A stretch of DNA of 64,000 bases from Huiozyma naganishii CBS 8797 (lineage: Eukaryota; Ascomycota; Saccharomycetes; Saccharomycetales; Saccharomycetaceae): contig NC_035925.1 in the NCBI RefSeq assembly GCF_000348985.1, positions 124,001 to 188,000 of the forward strand. Reading direction: 5' to 3'. A program made the translations under genes and the position numbers. Below, piece by piece: positions 30,539-41,004 of this stretch (positions are counted from its first letter, which is position 1; the number at the start of each line of letters is the position of its first letter). The notes under the pieces are model-generated. The model ran no database searches, was not told the DNA's origin, and saw only the letters and a list, made by a program, of their open reading frames with translations.

Positions 30539-33508
30539 ATGCTGTTTTATAAAACACATCAAGATAAGACTTTCCATGAGTCCGGATTCCCCTGTTTGAC
30601 ACTATCGAGTATTCCAGCTTTAGTAGTATTACCAAGAGCCCGGTACGAGATAACTTTCAATAAGTATATTGCCCTGAAGATTCTACAGTTTTATAAAAAA
30701 CCTTCCAAGTTTAGATTTAATAGTATTGTGGTGTCGGATGGGATTGATGCAGAAGAAGCCTCAAGTGATCAGGATAAGTATATTTGCTTAGTTCCAGCGA
30801 GAAGCCCTGACTGCGGCAATGGTTGTATAGCAAAAATCATGGACGTTGTAGAGAGCTCTTTCTCAACAACATTTTGGTTTAAAGGGATACGAAGAGCAAG
30901 TATCAAAACTCCTTTGTACAACTCTGGGAACAAAATTTGGGTGTCGGATATTGAAGTGCTGGATGAATATGGTAGCTTTAAAGCTCTATTTAGCGACAGT
31001 ATGAAAAATAACGACATTGCGATCATAAAACAAGTTGAATCTGTCAATAAATGCATTACTAAATTTAATGACAAATACAGAGACACTTTGAAATCTAATA
31101 GTACAGAACATCTCCTGCTTTTGACGCCTTTGTCAAACACACTATTTTTCCAGTTGAACAAGGAGCAATTCAAAGAGCAATGGGTAAAGCTAATCGCGGA
31201 TTTCGAAAAGTTAAAACAAAGCTCAAAATCAACATGGGATGCTGAACACTCTTATAAGCTAATTATTTTCCTAGACTACGTTGCAACTCTGTTGCCAACA
31301 ACCACCATTAAAAAAATACAGTTCCTATCCTGTATCACACTGAGCTCGAGAATCGCAAAGTTTAAGGAAATTTTAAGCAGTTTTGAAGGCGTATTTGATC
31401 AACTGTATTCGTCCATTGACTATGTTCGGAGTTTCTACGATAACGCAAGTACTTTAGAGAAGGCAAGTTTGGTTGGTAGTCAATTGAGGTCGTTGAAATT
31501 TTTCATTGAAGATGTCAAACATTCAACCAGAGCCTCAATAGAAGAGGGAGTATCTGGACCAACTAATGAGCATGAGAAGGACAGTGACCTGGATAATGAA
31601 AATTCCAGTCCAGCACCTCGCTATGCTAATGACGGTATCGATCAGATCAAAAGATTTATTCGTAGACTACCGAAACTAAAGGTGCAAGAAGAGAGCATTA
31701 AGATGCTGACGAAGGATTTTAAAAGACTGCAACAAATGACACCGAATAGTCCAGAATATCAGTTGTTGAGAAACTACTTTGATATTTTGATTGATATCCC
31801 GTTTAATAAGTTTTCGAAATACAAGGAAATAGAAATACCCGTTTGTAAAAAGATGCTGGATGGCGACCATTTTGCCTTGTACAATGTAAAGAAAAGGTTA
31901 ATTGAATATCTGTGCGTTTTGAAATTGGGTCACCAATTGAAAACTCGGGACAGGGCCCCAATTTTGCTTTTGGTTGGCCCACCGGGCGTGGGTAAAACTT
32001 CAATAGCCAAGTCAGTTGCTGCGGTACTGAACAGGAAATATGAAAGGCTGTCTCTTGGGGGTGTTTATAATGAATCAGAGTTAAGAGGTCATAGACGTAC
32101 GTACGTTGGGTCTATGTGTGGAACAGTAATAAATGCACTGAGAAAAAGCGGGACAATGAATCCTTTGATTCTCTTGGATGAACTGGATAAAATAGCAAGC
32201 TCCTTTGCTGATGGTAATGTCCAGAATGGGAACGGTGATCCATCAGCGGCACTTCTAGAGATATTGGATCCCGAACAAAACTTTTCGTTTGTCGATCATT
32301 ACGTTGGGTTCCCGGTGGATTTATCCCAGGTACTGTTTATGTGTACTGCTAATGACATAAATGGTATACCGAAGCCTCTTTTGGATCGCATGGAAGTGAT
32401 ACGTATTGCCGGATACACCTTAGAGGAGAAAATAGAAATTGGGAAGAACTTTCTTCTACCAAAGCAAATAAGGTTGAACGGCTTGGACAAGTGTGGAGGG
32501 GATTTCACACTGTCGAGCAAGGCTTGGCAGGTACTGGTGAGTGAGTACACAATGGAAGCTGGTGTTCGCAATTTAGAGAGACGTTTGGCTGCCCTGGTTA
32601 GAAGTAAGGTTGTGGAATATATTGAGCACGACAACACTTTTCACGATTCATCAATTATAATGGACGAGAAGCAGTTACGAAAAGTGTTAGGGCCCTCTCT
32701 GCAAAAAATACAGAAAAACTTATTGTCACCTACAAAGTTTTCTCACAGTTATGGGGTTGTAAACGGTCTTTCGTATAATTCAAATGGCACTGGGGGTGTT
32801 CTTGTCTTTGAAGTTATCAAGTTAGGAAACTGCAGGGACCAAAATGGACCCCACGTCAAAGCCACAGGAAATCTGGGGGCTGTGCTACAGGAATCAGTTG
32901 ACATTGGCGTCAGTGTGGTAAAATCAATAATTTCGAGGCGCCTTTTGAACAGTGGTGGAATATCTGATGTTCGCGAGTTTTTGCGTAGTGAATACCATAT
33001 ACACGTTCCAATGGGGGCAATATCTAAGGATGGTTCGAGTGCAGGGGTGGCAATCACATTAGGTTTGTTGTCTGCAGCGATCCACGCCCCTATTGACCCT
33101 CATTCATGTATGACTGGAGAGATAACTTTGCGCGGGAAAGTGTTACCAATAGGCGGACTAAAGGAAAAATTACTGGGCGCTAGGTTATTTGAGATGAGAA
33201 AGGTGCTGGTACCCTTAGCAAACAGATGTGAAGTGCTAGATCTCGTCGAGCGAAGCGGAGAAATGCACGGTGACAAACCGGGCTGCGACAAAATTGCCGT
33301 AGTACAGAACAAGCTGCATCTCAGTATTATTTACGTTGACGATGTCTACGACGTCATCGAGGCGGTGTGGCCTGGCCTGCTGCAACCCGCTGGCTCAACA
33401 GTTAACGCGAACCACACCAGCCCGAGCCCCAGCCCCAGCTTCAACGGTAGCAGCAGCGGGCCACCCACCGTAGCACCGCGCAACGAACTCCAAAAGGGCA
33501 AACTCTGA
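30539..33508 (+). CDS. Lon-type ATP-dependent protease, candidate peroxisomal Lon
   Basis: This 989-residue protein has full Lon architecture. The N-terminal LON substrate domain starts almost at residue 1 (about 20-260). A helical region follows, then an AAA+ module with Walker A GPPGVGKT (480-487) and Walker B LLDELDK (D547, E548). The C-terminal protease has Ser834 in KDGSSAG and Lys877 in GGLKEK, the same 43-residue spacing as the E. coli S679/K722 dyad. There is no mitochondrial leader ahead of the LON domain, and the protein ends in GKL after a Ser/Pro-rich tail, close to a PTS1 signal. S. cerevisiae has mitochondrial Pim1 elsewhere and no gene here. It is therefore most likely the peroxisomal Lon known from other fungi. 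Location is inference. Base composition is more AT-rich than FAS2 or RVB2, like neighbouring FMP40. Confidence 0.93.
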   Translation: MLFYKTHQDKTFHESGFPCLTLSSIPALVVLPRARYEITFNKYIALKILQFYKKPSKFRFNSIVVSDGIDAEEASSDQDKYICLVPARSPDCGNGCIAKIMDVVESSFSTTFWFKGIRRASIKTPLYNSGNKIWVSDIEVLDEYGSFKALFSDSMKNNDIAIIKQVESVNKCITKFNDKYRDTLKSNSTEHLLLLTPLSNTLFFQLNKEQFKEQWVKLIADFEKLKQSSKSTWDAEHSYKLIIFLDYVATLLPTTTIKKIQFLSCITLSSRIAKFKEILSSFEGVFDQLYSSIDYVRSFYDNASTLEKASLVGSQLRSLKFFIEDVKHSTRASIEEGVSGPTNEHEKDSDLDNENSSPAPRYANDGIDQIKRFIRRLPKLKVQEESIKMLTKDFKRLQQMTPNSPEYQLLRNYFDILIDIPFNKFSKYKEIEIPVCKKMLDGDHFALYNVKKRLIEYLCVLKLGHQLKTRDRAPILLLVGPPGVGKTSIAKSVAAVLNRKYERLSLGGVYNESELRGHRRTYVGSMCGTVINALRKSGTMNPLILLDELDKIASSFADGNVQNGNGDPSAALLEILDPEQNFSFVDHYVGFPVDLSQVLFMCTANDINGIPKPLLDRMEVIRIAGYTLEEKIEIGKNFLLPKQIRLNGLDKCGGDFTLSSKAWQVLVSEYTMEAGVRNLERRLAALVRSKVVEYIEHDNTFHDSSIIMDEKQLRKVLGPSLQKIQKNLLSPTKFSHSYGVVNGLSYNSNGTGGVLVFEVIKLGNCRDQNGPHVKATGNLGAVLQESVDIGVSVVKSIISRRLLNSGGISDVREFLRSEYHIHVPMGAISKDGSSAGVAITLGLLSAAIHAPIDPHSCMTGEITLRGKVLPIGGLKEKLLGARLFEMRKVLVPLANRCEVLDLVERSGEMHGDKPGCDKIAVVQNKLHLSIIYVDDVYDVIEAVWPGLLQPAGSTVNANHTSPSPSPSFNGSSSGPPTVAPRNELQKGKL

Positions 33509-34293
33509 CTACTACTATTGTCTTCCAGCTTTAAACGGGCAAAAGACGCGTGGCACCGCTTCTTTTCGCGACTTCCCAAAGAGGAAATTGCCCGCCCAAA
33601 ACGGCAGAAAAGAGGCGGAGCACCGGCCGTAATTTCCTATTCCGGTAGCGATGGCTTGTTTGTTTGGGTGTATTTTTCGTTCCAAAGAAGTCGCAAACGC
33701 CAAAAATGAAGAAAAATGAAAATTTTCCCCCTCTGTTAATAAAAGCGATGCGACTTCAAGAGAGGTACGTCGACTGTTCGTGTAAACGCGTTTATGTTTG
33801 CTTATTTTTGGATTTGATCTGTTTGAATCTTTGTTACTGTTTTTGTTCCTCGCATACATCCCTTTCTCGAGCAAAAGAGAAAAATAAAAAGAAAGTTGCC
33901 CCATAGTATATAGGCTAAAAGTTTGCTAAACTGAAGTTGAGTGTACAGACCCTCCAAGGCTCGCAATCCCCACCACGTTTTTCGCTAGCCCGCTGACAGT
34001 TTAAAGAGACAAATCATAAGTACAACAGACGCCGATTTCATAAAAGTTATCGTAGTCGAGGTTACTGTTCCACTCGTTTAAATCTCTTTCTTTCTCTTTG
34101 GTAGTTTGGCGCTCGTTTTTTTTATAGAGGCACTCCTCGAAATAGCAGAAGGTTATAAGTCTATCGTTTTAATTACCAGTTATTGTGGATTCCCACTGTC
34201 CAAGTTACTGTTAACTCTTTTTTCTTTTTTTGGTTCTAATTATATTCCCCATTATTACTACACATTTTTCTCCCGAGTTTCATTTAGCACATC
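33509..34293 (+). promoter_or_regulatory. FLC1 upstream region with cell-cycle-type boxes
   Basis: The 785-bp region holds two ACGCGT (MCB) boxes at 33546-33551 and 33786-33791 and a TTTTCGCG (reverse SCB) at 33563-33570. The first MCB and the SCB lie close to the Lon stop codon. G1/S control of FLC1 is only an inference. No gene was recognised. Confidence 0.45.
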
Positions 34294-36687
34294 ATGATGA
34301 AGTTTAGAGGCACACAAGTAAGTTTTTACTTTGTTTTTGCACTGATATTACAGCTTGCGAATGCAAGAAGAAATCTAAGAGCCACATCGTTGGTCACTTG
34401 TATGGAAAATTCACAAGCTTCTGCTAACAGTTTCGATGTTGTGTTTGACCCGGATGACAGATCTTTACATTACACACTGGACATGGTTACCACTTTGAAC
34501 ACATACATTTACGCAGACGTTGACGTCTACGCTTACGGTTTCAAGATTATTACAAAATCACTGGATATGTGTGATATAGGCTGGAAACAATTTTGCCCAG
34601 TACACCCTGGTAACATTGAGATCGACTCCATCCAGTACATCTCCAAAGAGTACGTTGACATGATCCCCGGGATTGCGTACCAAGTTCCAGATATTGATGC
34701 CTACGTAAGGTTAAACGTGCGCGACAACATGTCCACACCACTAGCGTGTCTTGAGATTTTCTTTTCCAACGGGAAATCGGTCTCTCAGACTGGTGTAAAA
34801 TGGGCCACTGCTGTTGTAGCAGGTATTGGTCTGTTGTTGTCTGCTGTTTTGTCCACTTTTGGTAACTCTACGGCAGCTTCTCACATCTCCGCTAACACCA
34901 TGTCGTTGTTCCTGTATTTCCAGTCCGTTGCTGTCATTTCCATGCAGCACGTTCATTACGTTCCACCTATTGCTGCTGCATGGTCCGAAAACATGGCTTG
35001 GTCGATGGGGTTGATCAAGATCCATTTCATGCAGAGGATTTTCAGATGGTACGTTGAGGCAACTGGAGGTACTCCAACACTGTATTTGACGGCTACTACT
35101 ATGTCGGTCCTTACACAAAGAAGTTTGGACTACCTCGACTCCTTCGAACTGACGAAAAGAGCCAAAAACGTTTTATACGGAAATCAAAACACTTTGATCT
35201 TTAGAGGTATCAAAAGACTGGCTTATAACATGGGTGTAGAAAATTCATCCGTTGTCTGCACAGGTTTTACATTTTTTGTGTTATGTGGTTACGTGCTTGC
35301 TGGGTTCATTATAATATGCAAATACGCGTTTGAGCTTTCTGCCAAGAATGGCTGGGTCAAACCAAATAGGTTCAGAGAATTCAGAGAAAATTGGAAAATT
35401 ATTTTAAAGGGTTCACTTCTAAGGTACGTCTACATCGGATTCACGCAATTAACCATTTTGAGTTTTTGGGAATTTACAGAAGTTGATTCTGGTGCTGTTG
35501 TTGTCATTGCCTGTTTGTTTTTGATTTTGTCAGTTGGTTTGATGATTTGGGCAGCATACAGAACATGCTTCTTTGCGAAAAAATCCATTGAAAGTTATAA
35601 CAATGCAGCTGCTTTACTCTATGGTGATGAACGTATCTTACACAAGTACGGGTTCTTCTATACCATGTTCAACGCGAAGCATTATTGGTGGAATCTAGTC
35701 TTGCTGTCATACATGTTCTTCAAAGCCCTATTCATTGGGTTTGCGCAAGGTTCTGGTAAAACGCAAGCTTTCGTTACCTGGATTGTAGATATGTTATACA
35801 TGGGTGCCGTAATTCATTATCAACCATACTTGGACCGCCCAACCAACCTCGTGAACATTTGTATGTGTACAGTGACCACGATAAACTCCTTTCTATTCCT
35901 ATTTTTCTCCGATTTATTTGGACAACCGTACCAAGTATCTGCTATTATGGCATGGGTCTACTTCATCATGAATGCCGCGTTTTCCTTCCTGTTGTTGTTG
36001 ATGATTCTTACATTTACCGGTCTTGCCTTGTTTTCCAAGAACCCAGATTTGCGGTTTAGACCAGCTAAGGACGACAGAACTTCCTTCCAGAAACATCATG
36101 CTACTACGGACAGCGACATTCCATCCTCAGTAGCTCAAGAGTTATTAGCGTTAGGTAATGTTGCGAAGGACCACGAAGAAAACTGGGAGAAGCACGTTAA
36201 CAGCTCAAGCCCGTCTGAAAACATTTTCTTGGGCTCTGATGAGGAGGACGAGAAGATCGAGTACAATGCGTCCAACAACGGTTCGTCGGCACAACTGGGT
36301 AGGAAACCCACATTGTCCGAGAGAATACTGGGTAAGCTAAGTGGGAGACATCCAACTTTAAAGGACAGTACAGATAAAGTGGGCGACATTACGAACATGA
36401 CTTATGAATCGAGTGAGTCGTCACACAGAAGCAACAGCGCCCGTAAACCGTACCCAAATGTGGAAGGTGGAAGACCGGACTCTGCTATAAATAACGGCTT
36501 GATAGACTCATACGAGGCCGAGGATAGCTTTGGTCTGGATAAGCCGGCCACTAACCCATTCGAATCGAACAGGAATAGCGCACTTACAGACTCTTCTGCT
36601 ATCCAGCGCGACTTGAGCATGGGAAGTTTGGGCCAAAATCAAGATCCCACCCGCTCCACTGACATTCTGAAAACAAATTACTTCTAA
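34294..36687 (+). CDS. FLC1: TRP-like ER membrane protein, putative FAD transporter
   Basis: Flc proteins are multi-span ER/Golgi membrane proteins linked to FAD transport, calcium and cell wall integrity. The 797 residues (S. cerevisiae Flc1 793) begin with a signal peptide (about 1-24, cleaving near ANA-RR). A Cys-containing lumenal ML-like domain follows to about residue 165, then about nine membrane segments to about 600, and a cytosolic Ser/Asp-rich tail. Two adjacent ATGs (34294 and 34297) could start translation. Position upstream of RPL1A marks it as FLC1 rather than FLC3. Confidence 0.95.
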   Translation: MMKFRGTQVSFYFVFALILQLANARRNLRATSLVTCMENSQASANSFDVVFDPDDRSLHYTLDMVTTLNTYIYADVDVYAYGFKIITKSLDMCDIGWKQFCPVHPGNIEIDSIQYISKEYVDMIPGIAYQVPDIDAYVRLNVRDNMSTPLACLEIFFSNGKSVSQTGVKWATAVVAGIGLLLSAVLSTFGNSTAASHISANTMSLFLYFQSVAVISMQHVHYVPPIAAAWSENMAWSMGLIKIHFMQRIFRWYVEATGGTPTLYLTATTMSVLTQRSLDYLDSFELTKRAKNVLYGNQNTLIFRGIKRLAYNMGVENSSVVCTGFTFFVLCGYVLAGFIIICKYAFELSAKNGWVKPNRFREFRENWKIILKGSLLRYVYIGFTQLTILSFWEFTEVDSGAVVVIACLFLILSVGLMIWAAYRTCFFAKKSIESYNNAAALLYGDERILHKYGFFYTMFNAKHYWWNLVLLSYMFFKALFIGFAQGSGKTQAFVTWIVDMLYMGAVIHYQPYLDRPTNLVNICMCTVTTINSFLFLFFSDLFGQPYQVSAIMAWVYFIMNAAFSFLLLLMILTFTGLALFSKNPDLRFRPAKDDRTSFQKHHATTDSDIPSSVAQELLALGNVAKDHEENWEKHVNSSSPSENIFLGSDEEDEKIEYNASNNGSSAQLGRKPTLSERILGKLSGRHPTLKDSTDKVGDITNMTYESSESSHRSNSARKPYPNVEGGRPDSAINNGLIDSYEAEDSFGLDKPATNPFESNRNSALTDSSAIQRDLSMGSLGQNQDPTRSTDILKTNYF

Positions 36688-37130
36688 AGCTGAATGCAAA
36701 CAAGCATCGTTTTTTACCTAGAATTATTCTCAATGTGATATATATATATATATCTATATAAGCATGAACACATCAATGGCAGCGCACGGTGACTGTCCAT
36801 TTGTACGTTAATCAGATATAAAAGAACAACTGGGGCTTACATTGAACATACGGCATTTTACACCCAGACACTATGTGACTGGTTTTTGTGCTTTAAAACA
36901 AACTAAATTTTCAAGAATATAATTTCCTAATTTGGAAACTCTGGACTTTTCCTCTTTTTTCCTACCGACGCAGCTAATACTCGCCAACATTTTGAAAAGT
37001 TTGTTATAAGATATGGGATGGCCACTCTTTGGTGGTAATGCTATTTTAAATATTGAAGGTGCAAAAGACATTGTACTAGTCGAAAGCCTCACGGAACACC
37101 AAATCTTTTGGAAGACAAGTATTAACCAAG
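36688..37130 (+). promoter_or_regulatory. RPL1A upstream region
   Basis: The 443-bp spacer has AT dinucleotide runs near 36739-36760, probably in the FLC1 3' end, and one Rap1-like site listed separately. Nothing else was recognised. Confidence 0.5.
36860..36872 (+). promoter_or_regulatory. Rap1-like site of RPL1A
   Basis: ACACCCAGACACT matches the Rap1 consensus ACACCCRYACAYM except at one central base. It lies about 260 bp before the RPL1A start, the usual distance for ribosomal protein genes. Confidence 0.55.
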
Positions 37131-37784
37131 ATGTCCAAGGTCTCGTCCTCTCAAATCAGAGAGCATGTCAAGGAATTGTTGAAGTATTCCACTGAAACCA
37201 AGAAGAGAAACTTCTTGGAAACCGTCGAGTTGCAAGTCGGTTTGAAGAACTACGACCCTCAAAGAGACAAGCGTTTCTCCGGTTCTTTGAAGTTGCCAGT
37301 CTGCCCAAGGCCAAACATGTCCCTTTGTATCTTCGGTGACGCCTTCGATGTCGACAGAGCTAAGTCTATCGGTGTTGACGCCATGTCTGTCGATGACTTG
37401 AAGAAGTTGAACAAGAACAAGAAGTTGATTAAGAAGTTGTCCAAGAAGTACAACGCCTTCGTTGCTTCCGAAGTCTTGATCAAGCAAGTTCCAAGACTTT
37501 TGGGTCCTCAGTTGTCCAAGGCCGGTAAGTTCCCAACCCCAGTCTCTCACAACGATGACTTGTACAGCAAGGTCACCGATGTCAGATCCACCATTAAGTT
37601 CCAATTGAAGAAGGTCTTGTGTTTGGCCGTTGCCGTCGGTAACGTCGAGATGGAAGAAGACGTCTTGGTCAACCAGATCTTGATGTCCATCAACTTCTTG
37701 GTCTCCTTGTTGAAGAAGCACTGGCAAAACGTCGGCTCCTTGGTCATTAAGTCGTCCATGGGTCCAGCTTACAGAGTCTACTAA
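37131..37784 (+). CDS. RPL1A: Large-subunit ribosomal protein uL1
   Basis: uL1 forms the L1 stalk of the 60S subunit near the tRNA exit site. The 217-residue length equals yeast Rpl1, and the whole sequence fits the family, from [20 protein letters not shown] to GPAYRVY. Codon use is strongly biased to the preferred set (AAG, TTG, GTC, AAC), as expected for a highly expressed gene, and differs sharply from the Lon gene nearby. No intron is present. The chromosome XVI context supports RPL1A over RPL1B. Confidence 0.97.
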   Translation: MSKVSSSQIREHVKELLKYSTETKKRNFLETVELQVGLKNYDPQRDKRFSGSLKLPVCPRPNMSLCIFGDAFDVDRAKSIGVDAMSVDDLKKLNKNKKLIKKLSKKYNAFVASEVLIKQVPRLLGPQLSKAGKFPTPVSHNDDLYSKVTDVRSTIKFQLKKVLCLAVAVGNVEMEEDVLVNQILMSINFLVSLLKKHWQNVGSLVIKSSMGPAYRVY

Positions 37785-38429
37785 GCGTGCTGTGTATTAT
37801 ATCTTTTTTTCAGTGTTAAAAGTGTTGCATGTTTTCTTCTGCTTCTATGTAAAGGGAATCTCAACACCAATAACTATATTAAATATATAAGCCCCCACCA
37901 AATGCATTAGCATAAACCTCTCTACTCTAAATATGAGATCGGACGCTACAGTGACAACCTCCTCCGGACTCGTCACCTCTTCTGCGCGTTTCCTCTCGCA
38001 GTTCGTCCTTTTTCATTGTTTCCAACAGAAGGAAGGAAATATTTTGAAACAAAAACAAAAGAGATGGTAACAGCCCCTCCTCCTTTCCTCCTCCCTCGAA
38101 TACAGTTCTATACGTACATTGTGGTATAATACAAAGTGGTAGCAGCACTCTGGAGTGGTAGCAGACGATACTCCCAAACCACTCTACGGATCCCCTTACG
38201 TTTTCTGTGCTATTTACTAGTCTTTTATTGAGGGGTGTAATATTATCGCTTTTAGCTGCGTGTGTGTGAGCGTGTGTTTGAATACAAGTGACAAGTATAT
38301 ATCTCTCACCTGTGTGTTAGTTTCAAGATACTAATACTTGTTGTCAGTCAGTGTGTTTGTCTGCGTTTTTGCCCCCTTATCGGTTACCTTTTAACTTGAT
38401 CTCAGTTCTCAAGAGCAAGGAAATACAAC
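37785..38429 (+). promoter_or_regulatory. RPL1A-PCL8 intergenic region
   Basis: This 645-bp spacer contains TG-rich simple sequence (about 38257-38278) and a near-direct repeat of GTGGTAGCAG (38136-38145 and 38154-38163). No gene was recognised. Confidence 0.5.
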
Positions 38430-39857
38430 ATGATTAATCGTAACTCTAAAGCTTCCAAAGGTCCGCTATACAATAACTCCGTTTTGTCAGATAGTATGTC
38501 TGAACTCTGTGATGACGAGGTGAGGAATTCTGGTCTGGGCGGAGCAGACACGCTTGATTTGCCCCTGAAATCAAGCCGTCTGATGCAGAATAGTAACTTC
38601 TCAGACCTTGATTGGGATTCCATCGGTGAGCACAGCAGTAACGACCATACAAAATCCGGCAGTGATACACCGACGAATCCAGGCCCAAGTAACAAGCGGG
38701 TACGGTTTGATGAAGAGGACGCGGCGCCCGCCAAATCAAGGGCTGACGTCGAAGAGTTACTGACTACTGCGTCCGAGGTGAACGATTTCGTTGGAGAAAA
38801 TCTAGAGAAGGTTAATACATTGAGTGTGAATGGGACCCCCAATGGAAACACTTTGTACAAGCTAATGAGCGATGTCAACACGATGGGCACGACGAGAACG
38901 GAATCGCTTTCGAATTTTGACCTGAGTGACACAGCAGATGATGATCCGGACTTGTGTGCCCTGGATTCCGTGAAGAGTAATTTACTGGACAATGTGGAGA
39001 CGAACATCGATAACATAATTCAAGACGAGGATCCGTCGCTTTCCAAGAAGAACGTTTACTGCAGCACAGAGTCCGAGAGCGAGCACAATAGATCTGGCGA
39101 TTTGGATAAATCAGGTGAGTCCGGGAATAGTAACGATACCCTCGACGCTACACAGAAACTCTCTGAGATAAACCTGTCAGATTTCAGCGAGGAGCGTTGC
39201 ATTGAAAGTGTCCGTGAGTACTTAGCAAAACTTAACAACGGCTCGGCGGAGAATGTCGATGGCAAGTTGGATGAAACTCCCTTATTGTACGACCCGGCGA
39301 CCATCTCAGTGGAAGCAGGCAATATCCCCGTCGAAGAGGCGATTCGTAACTTTGACGAAACTCTCCAGTTGATTGAGGCATTCTCGCAGAGAGATGATAT
39401 GGCGGATGCTCCATCTGAGGAAGGTGAATCGTCCATGTTCGACACTTTTGTAATGAAGAAAACTGCATCAATAGGGTACCACGATTTCCTGGAAAGGATC
39501 CAGTCCAAGTGCATGTTTGGGACGATTGTCTACGAGTCGGCCACGTATCTATGTGCCCTCCTACTGTTGAGAAGAGACAAGGAAACCGGGTCATTGAGAC
39601 TGAAACACAAGCTTGTAGCGAACACAATCCACCGGATCATCATAGCCACGATACGAATAGGTGTCAAGTTAGTCGAGGATTTCGTCCACTCACACCAATA
39701 CTTCTGCAAAGTTTGCGGCATTTCGAAGAAACTGCTCAGCCGTTTAGAAGTCGTCCTCCTGTTGTGCTTGAAGGACGACAGGATCGTGCTCACGTACGAA
39801 CGGCTTGCATCATCGGTGGCCGTGCTCCATGAGCTGCGGACATACACCACATCGTAG
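38430..39857 (+). CDS. PCL8: Pho85 cyclin, Pcl8/Pcl10 type
   Basis: Pcl8 and Pcl10 direct the Pho85 kinase to glycogen synthase. The 475-residue protein (S. cerevisiae Pcl8 492) has a long acidic, Ser/Asp/Asn-rich N-terminal part. A C-terminal cyclin box follows at about 345-470, including FGTIVYESATYLCALLLL, KLVANTIHRIIIATIRIG and the Cys-containing HQYFCKVCGISKK. Position between RPL1A and SAR1 supports PCL8. Confidence 0.93.
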   Translation: MINRNSKASKGPLYNNSVLSDSMSELCDDEVRNSGLGGADTLDLPLKSSRLMQNSNFSDLDWDSIGEHSSNDHTKSGSDTPTNPGPSNKRVRFDEEDAAPAKSRADVEELLTTASEVNDFVGENLEKVNTLSVNGTPNGNTLYKLMSDVNTMGTTRTESLSNFDLSDTADDDPDLCALDSVKSNLLDNVETNIDNIIQDEDPSLSKKNVYCSTESESEHNRSGDLDKSGESGNSNDTLDATQKLSEINLSDFSEERCIESVREYLAKLNNGSAENVDGKLDETPLLYDPATISVEAGNIPVEEAIRNFDETLQLIEAFSQRDDMADAPSEEGESSMFDTFVMKKTASIGYHDFLERIQSKCMFGTIVYESATYLCALLLLRRDKETGSLRLKHKLVANTIHRIIIATIRIGVKLVEDFVHSHQYFCKVCGISKKLLSRLEVVLLLCLKDDRIVLTYERLASSVAVLHELRTYTTS

Positions 39858-40189
39858 CATATCTATTACTATTTTTATTATTACTATCATCATTTTTTGT
39901 GTAACAATAAAAGCCACGTCTTCATGATTGAAGCAAAACTGTACCTACTATCCCCACCTCATCCACATCCTGCTTCAGCCTCATCAGCATCGGCATCGCG
40001 GTCACGGATTGCGGTACGACCGGTCCACGGCACGCGTTACCCGCCCAAAAGACATCGAAACGGCCAACGCAGAAAAAAATAAATAAAACTGAAGAGTTGA
40101 GATTTGAACAGAATTTTAAGCTTCTGGGACTTGTAACGGGTGCTGGTTCTTGGGATCGTAGTGCTACTGGAATCAAGTATCGATCGATA
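39858..40189 (+). promoter_or_regulatory. PCL8-SAR1 intergenic region
   Basis: This 332-bp spacer holds the AT-rich PCL8 3' end and the SAR1 upstream region. No defined motif was recognised. Confidence 0.5.
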
Positions 40190-41004
40190 ATGCTGTCTTG
40201 GGACGTTTTTGGTTGGTGTATGTGATAAATATGGCTTTTCCCCTTTTGCACTTTCTTTCTCAAATTTTTTCTTTATTTGCCTGCTCAAGCAATTGACTAC
40301 ATTTGGATTGATATTGGTGTTGTTTCATCGTTTTTTTTACTAACAATATGCATTAATTGGTTGAACGGAATCAACACTTTTAGGCTTTGTCTATTGTGAG
40401 ACAAGCTAGAAGGGCTGCTCCCGATTATAGCTTCCATCTTTTTCCCTTTGTTTTAACAGTTAGAGATGTATTGGCTTCTTTAGGTTTGTGGAACAAGCAC
40501 GGTAAGCTGCTTTTCCTTGGGCTGGACAACGCCGGTAAGACCACTCTACTGCATATGCTGAAAAATGACAGGCTGGCTACGTTGCAGCCTACATGGCATC
40601 CAACCTCCGAGGAGTTGGCTATCGGTAACATTAAATTCACTACTTTTGACTTAGGTGGGCATATCCAGGCACGTCGTTTATGGAAGGACTATTTCCCTGA
40701 GGTGAACGGTATAGTGTTCCTAGTTGACGCCGCTGATCCAGACAGATTCAGCGAAGCCCGTGTTGAATTAGATGCTTTGTTCAACATCGCAGAGCTCAAG
40801 GACGTCCCCTTCGTTATTCTGGGTAACAAGATCGATGCTCCCAATGCCGTCTCCGAAGCGGAGCTTCGTTCCGCATTGGGTCTACTTAACACCACTGGTA
40901 ACTCCAGAGTGGAAGGTCAAAGACCAGTCGAGTTGTTTATGTGTTCTGTTGTCATGAGAAACGGGTACTTGGAAGCCTTCCAGTGGTTGTCTCAATATAT
41001 TTAA
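40190..41004 (+). CDS. SAR1: COPII small GTPase, spliced (40190-40217 joined to 40460-41004)
   Basis: Sar1 starts COPII coat assembly at ER exit sites. Exon 1 (28 nt) encodes MLSWDVFGW plus one base and ends at GTATGT. Exon 2 starts after CAG at 40459 and restores the codon TTT, giving [13 protein letters not shown] as in other yeasts. The joined product is exactly 190 residues, the S. cerevisiae length. It has G1 GLDNAGKT, the G2 Thr in WHPTSEEL, G3 DLGGH and G4 NKID. The amphipathic N-terminal helix is encoded across the splice junction. The intron position is the same as I recall for S. cerevisiae SAR1. The open frame continuing upstream of exon 2 inside the intron is not coding. Confidence 0.96.
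40218..40459 (+). other. SAR1 spliceosomal intron, 242 nt
   Basis: The 5' site is GTATGT (40218-40223), the branch point is a perfect TACTAAC (40338-40344), and the productive 3' site is TTTTAACAG ending at 40459. Three TAG sites lie between branch point and that acceptor (ending 40383, 40409, 40430) and must be skipped. Confidence 0.93.

Noticed and set aside
40387..40459. Continuous open frame 5' of SAR1 exon 2 suggesting an unspliced 205-residue protein
   Set aside because: It begins with a TTG codon inside the intron. Splicing to exon 1 at 40190 gives the exact 190-residue family protein with GTATGT and TACTAAC present.
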